From Pelodera strongyloides (lineage: Eukaryota > Nematoda > Chromadorea > Rhabditida > Rhabditidae), in assembly GCA_036852015.1 (NCBI GenBank), contig JAANDG010000155.1, forward strand, positions 1 through 64,000: DNA of 64,000 nt, written 5' to 3'. This document shows positions 63,453 to 64,000 of this stretch, one piece after another; positions within the stretch are counted from its first letter, which is position 1; each line of letters begins with the position of its first letter. Under the pieces are notes generated by a model. The model was not told the DNA's origin, did no database searches, and saw nothing but the letters and a program-made list of their open reading frames with translations. The position numbers and the translations under genes are program-made.

Positions 63453-63668
63453 CTTACTTTCACCAGCTTCTGAACACAAGTACAGAAGTGTTCTTCACGA
63501 TCGTCAACGACTGACTTATTCCCAAATACATTATTCCCATTCCCATTCATAACTACTCCCTACCCGTCGTGTGAATCGAATGAAAATGAGCTGCTTCAAA
63601 ATGTGCACACGAATTCCGAATCACCGAATCAAAACCAGGTACTGTGGGAACTGGCCAGTGTTTTATGT

Positions 63669-63840
63669 TTTAAAGCTAAATATCTTCCGGTTTTTGAAAC
63701 GCATAGTGGACAACTGAATTCTTGCGTATTTATGCTAATTTACTCGAATTTAACTCGATTTTTATATTCATTTGCATAAGCTGCATAAGAATGCAGTGTC
63801 CACAATGCGTTTCAAAAACCGGCAGGTCTTTCTCTTTAAA
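63669..63840 (+). mobile_element. MITE family 1, full-length copy
   Basis: The ends are TTTAAAGCTAAATATCTTCC and CCGGCAGGTCTTTCTCTTTA. The interior is typical (CTCGAATTTAACTCGATTTT, CATAAGAATGC). The flanks to 64000 show no gene. Confidence 0.88.
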
Positions 63841-64000
63841 GTTTAGCGAAATCGTTGCAAAACTGTGATGTTTAATAAAAGCTTCAAAGAATGATTGCAA
63901 TGGCATACGATAAGAATGTTATCCATTTGCAGTTAACATTGATAAGATAAGGATACGGTTCTAGAAAATAGTCTAGGGAAATAAATAAACTGCTTGGTCT

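Overview
The window is animal nuclear DNA, most likely from a nematode. Every recognisable gene is cut into short exons with GT..AG introns. The spliced proteins match metazoan families. A (TTAGGC)n array, the nematode telomere unit, lies at 62.9 kb. Start codons repeatedly sit just behind an AG splice-acceptor-like site, as expected for spliced-leader trans-splicing. Exons were assembled by eye from frame, splice signals and similarity to remembered protein families; no database search was run.

Layout. 1-5323 (+): the C-terminal half of PRPF6, a U5/tri-snRNP splicing factor. 7364-13141 (+): a complete 10-exon 3-beta-HSD-like SDR gene with altered catalytic residues. 15259-21678 (-): a C2H2 zinc-finger gene with two copies of a W/CFP module; its 3' joining is uncertain. 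25584-31863 (-): a 15-exon gene for a protein of about 441 aa with a signal peptide and a C-terminal HTEL, probably an ER-lumen thioredoxin-fold protein without CxxC. 32994-50490 (+): AP-3 complex delta subunit (AP3D1), with 29 clean exons after a damaged 5' section. 52558-54830 (+): a 147-aa secreted, Cys-containing protein of unknown function. 62231-63042 (+): the 5' part of an unknown gene whose second exon can read into the telomere-like array as Lys-Pro repeats.

The genes are unrelated housekeeping or secretory functions with no operon-like grouping. What unites the window is its repeat load. More than 20 copies of one roughly 180-bp inverted-repeat MITE (ends TTTAAAGCGAAAT) occupy introns and spacers of nearly every gene. 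Related palindromic families share TTAAAG ends. There are also at least three other foldback elements, two of them with internally repeated arms, several tRNA-derived SINE-like pieces, and many CT/GA microsatellites.

The two observations most worth checking are the cluster of single-base frame breaks with a missing exon in AP3D1 (34.1-39.3 kb), which looks like an assembly or consensus problem, and the cohort of TTAA-flanked foldback elements, which may share one transposase.
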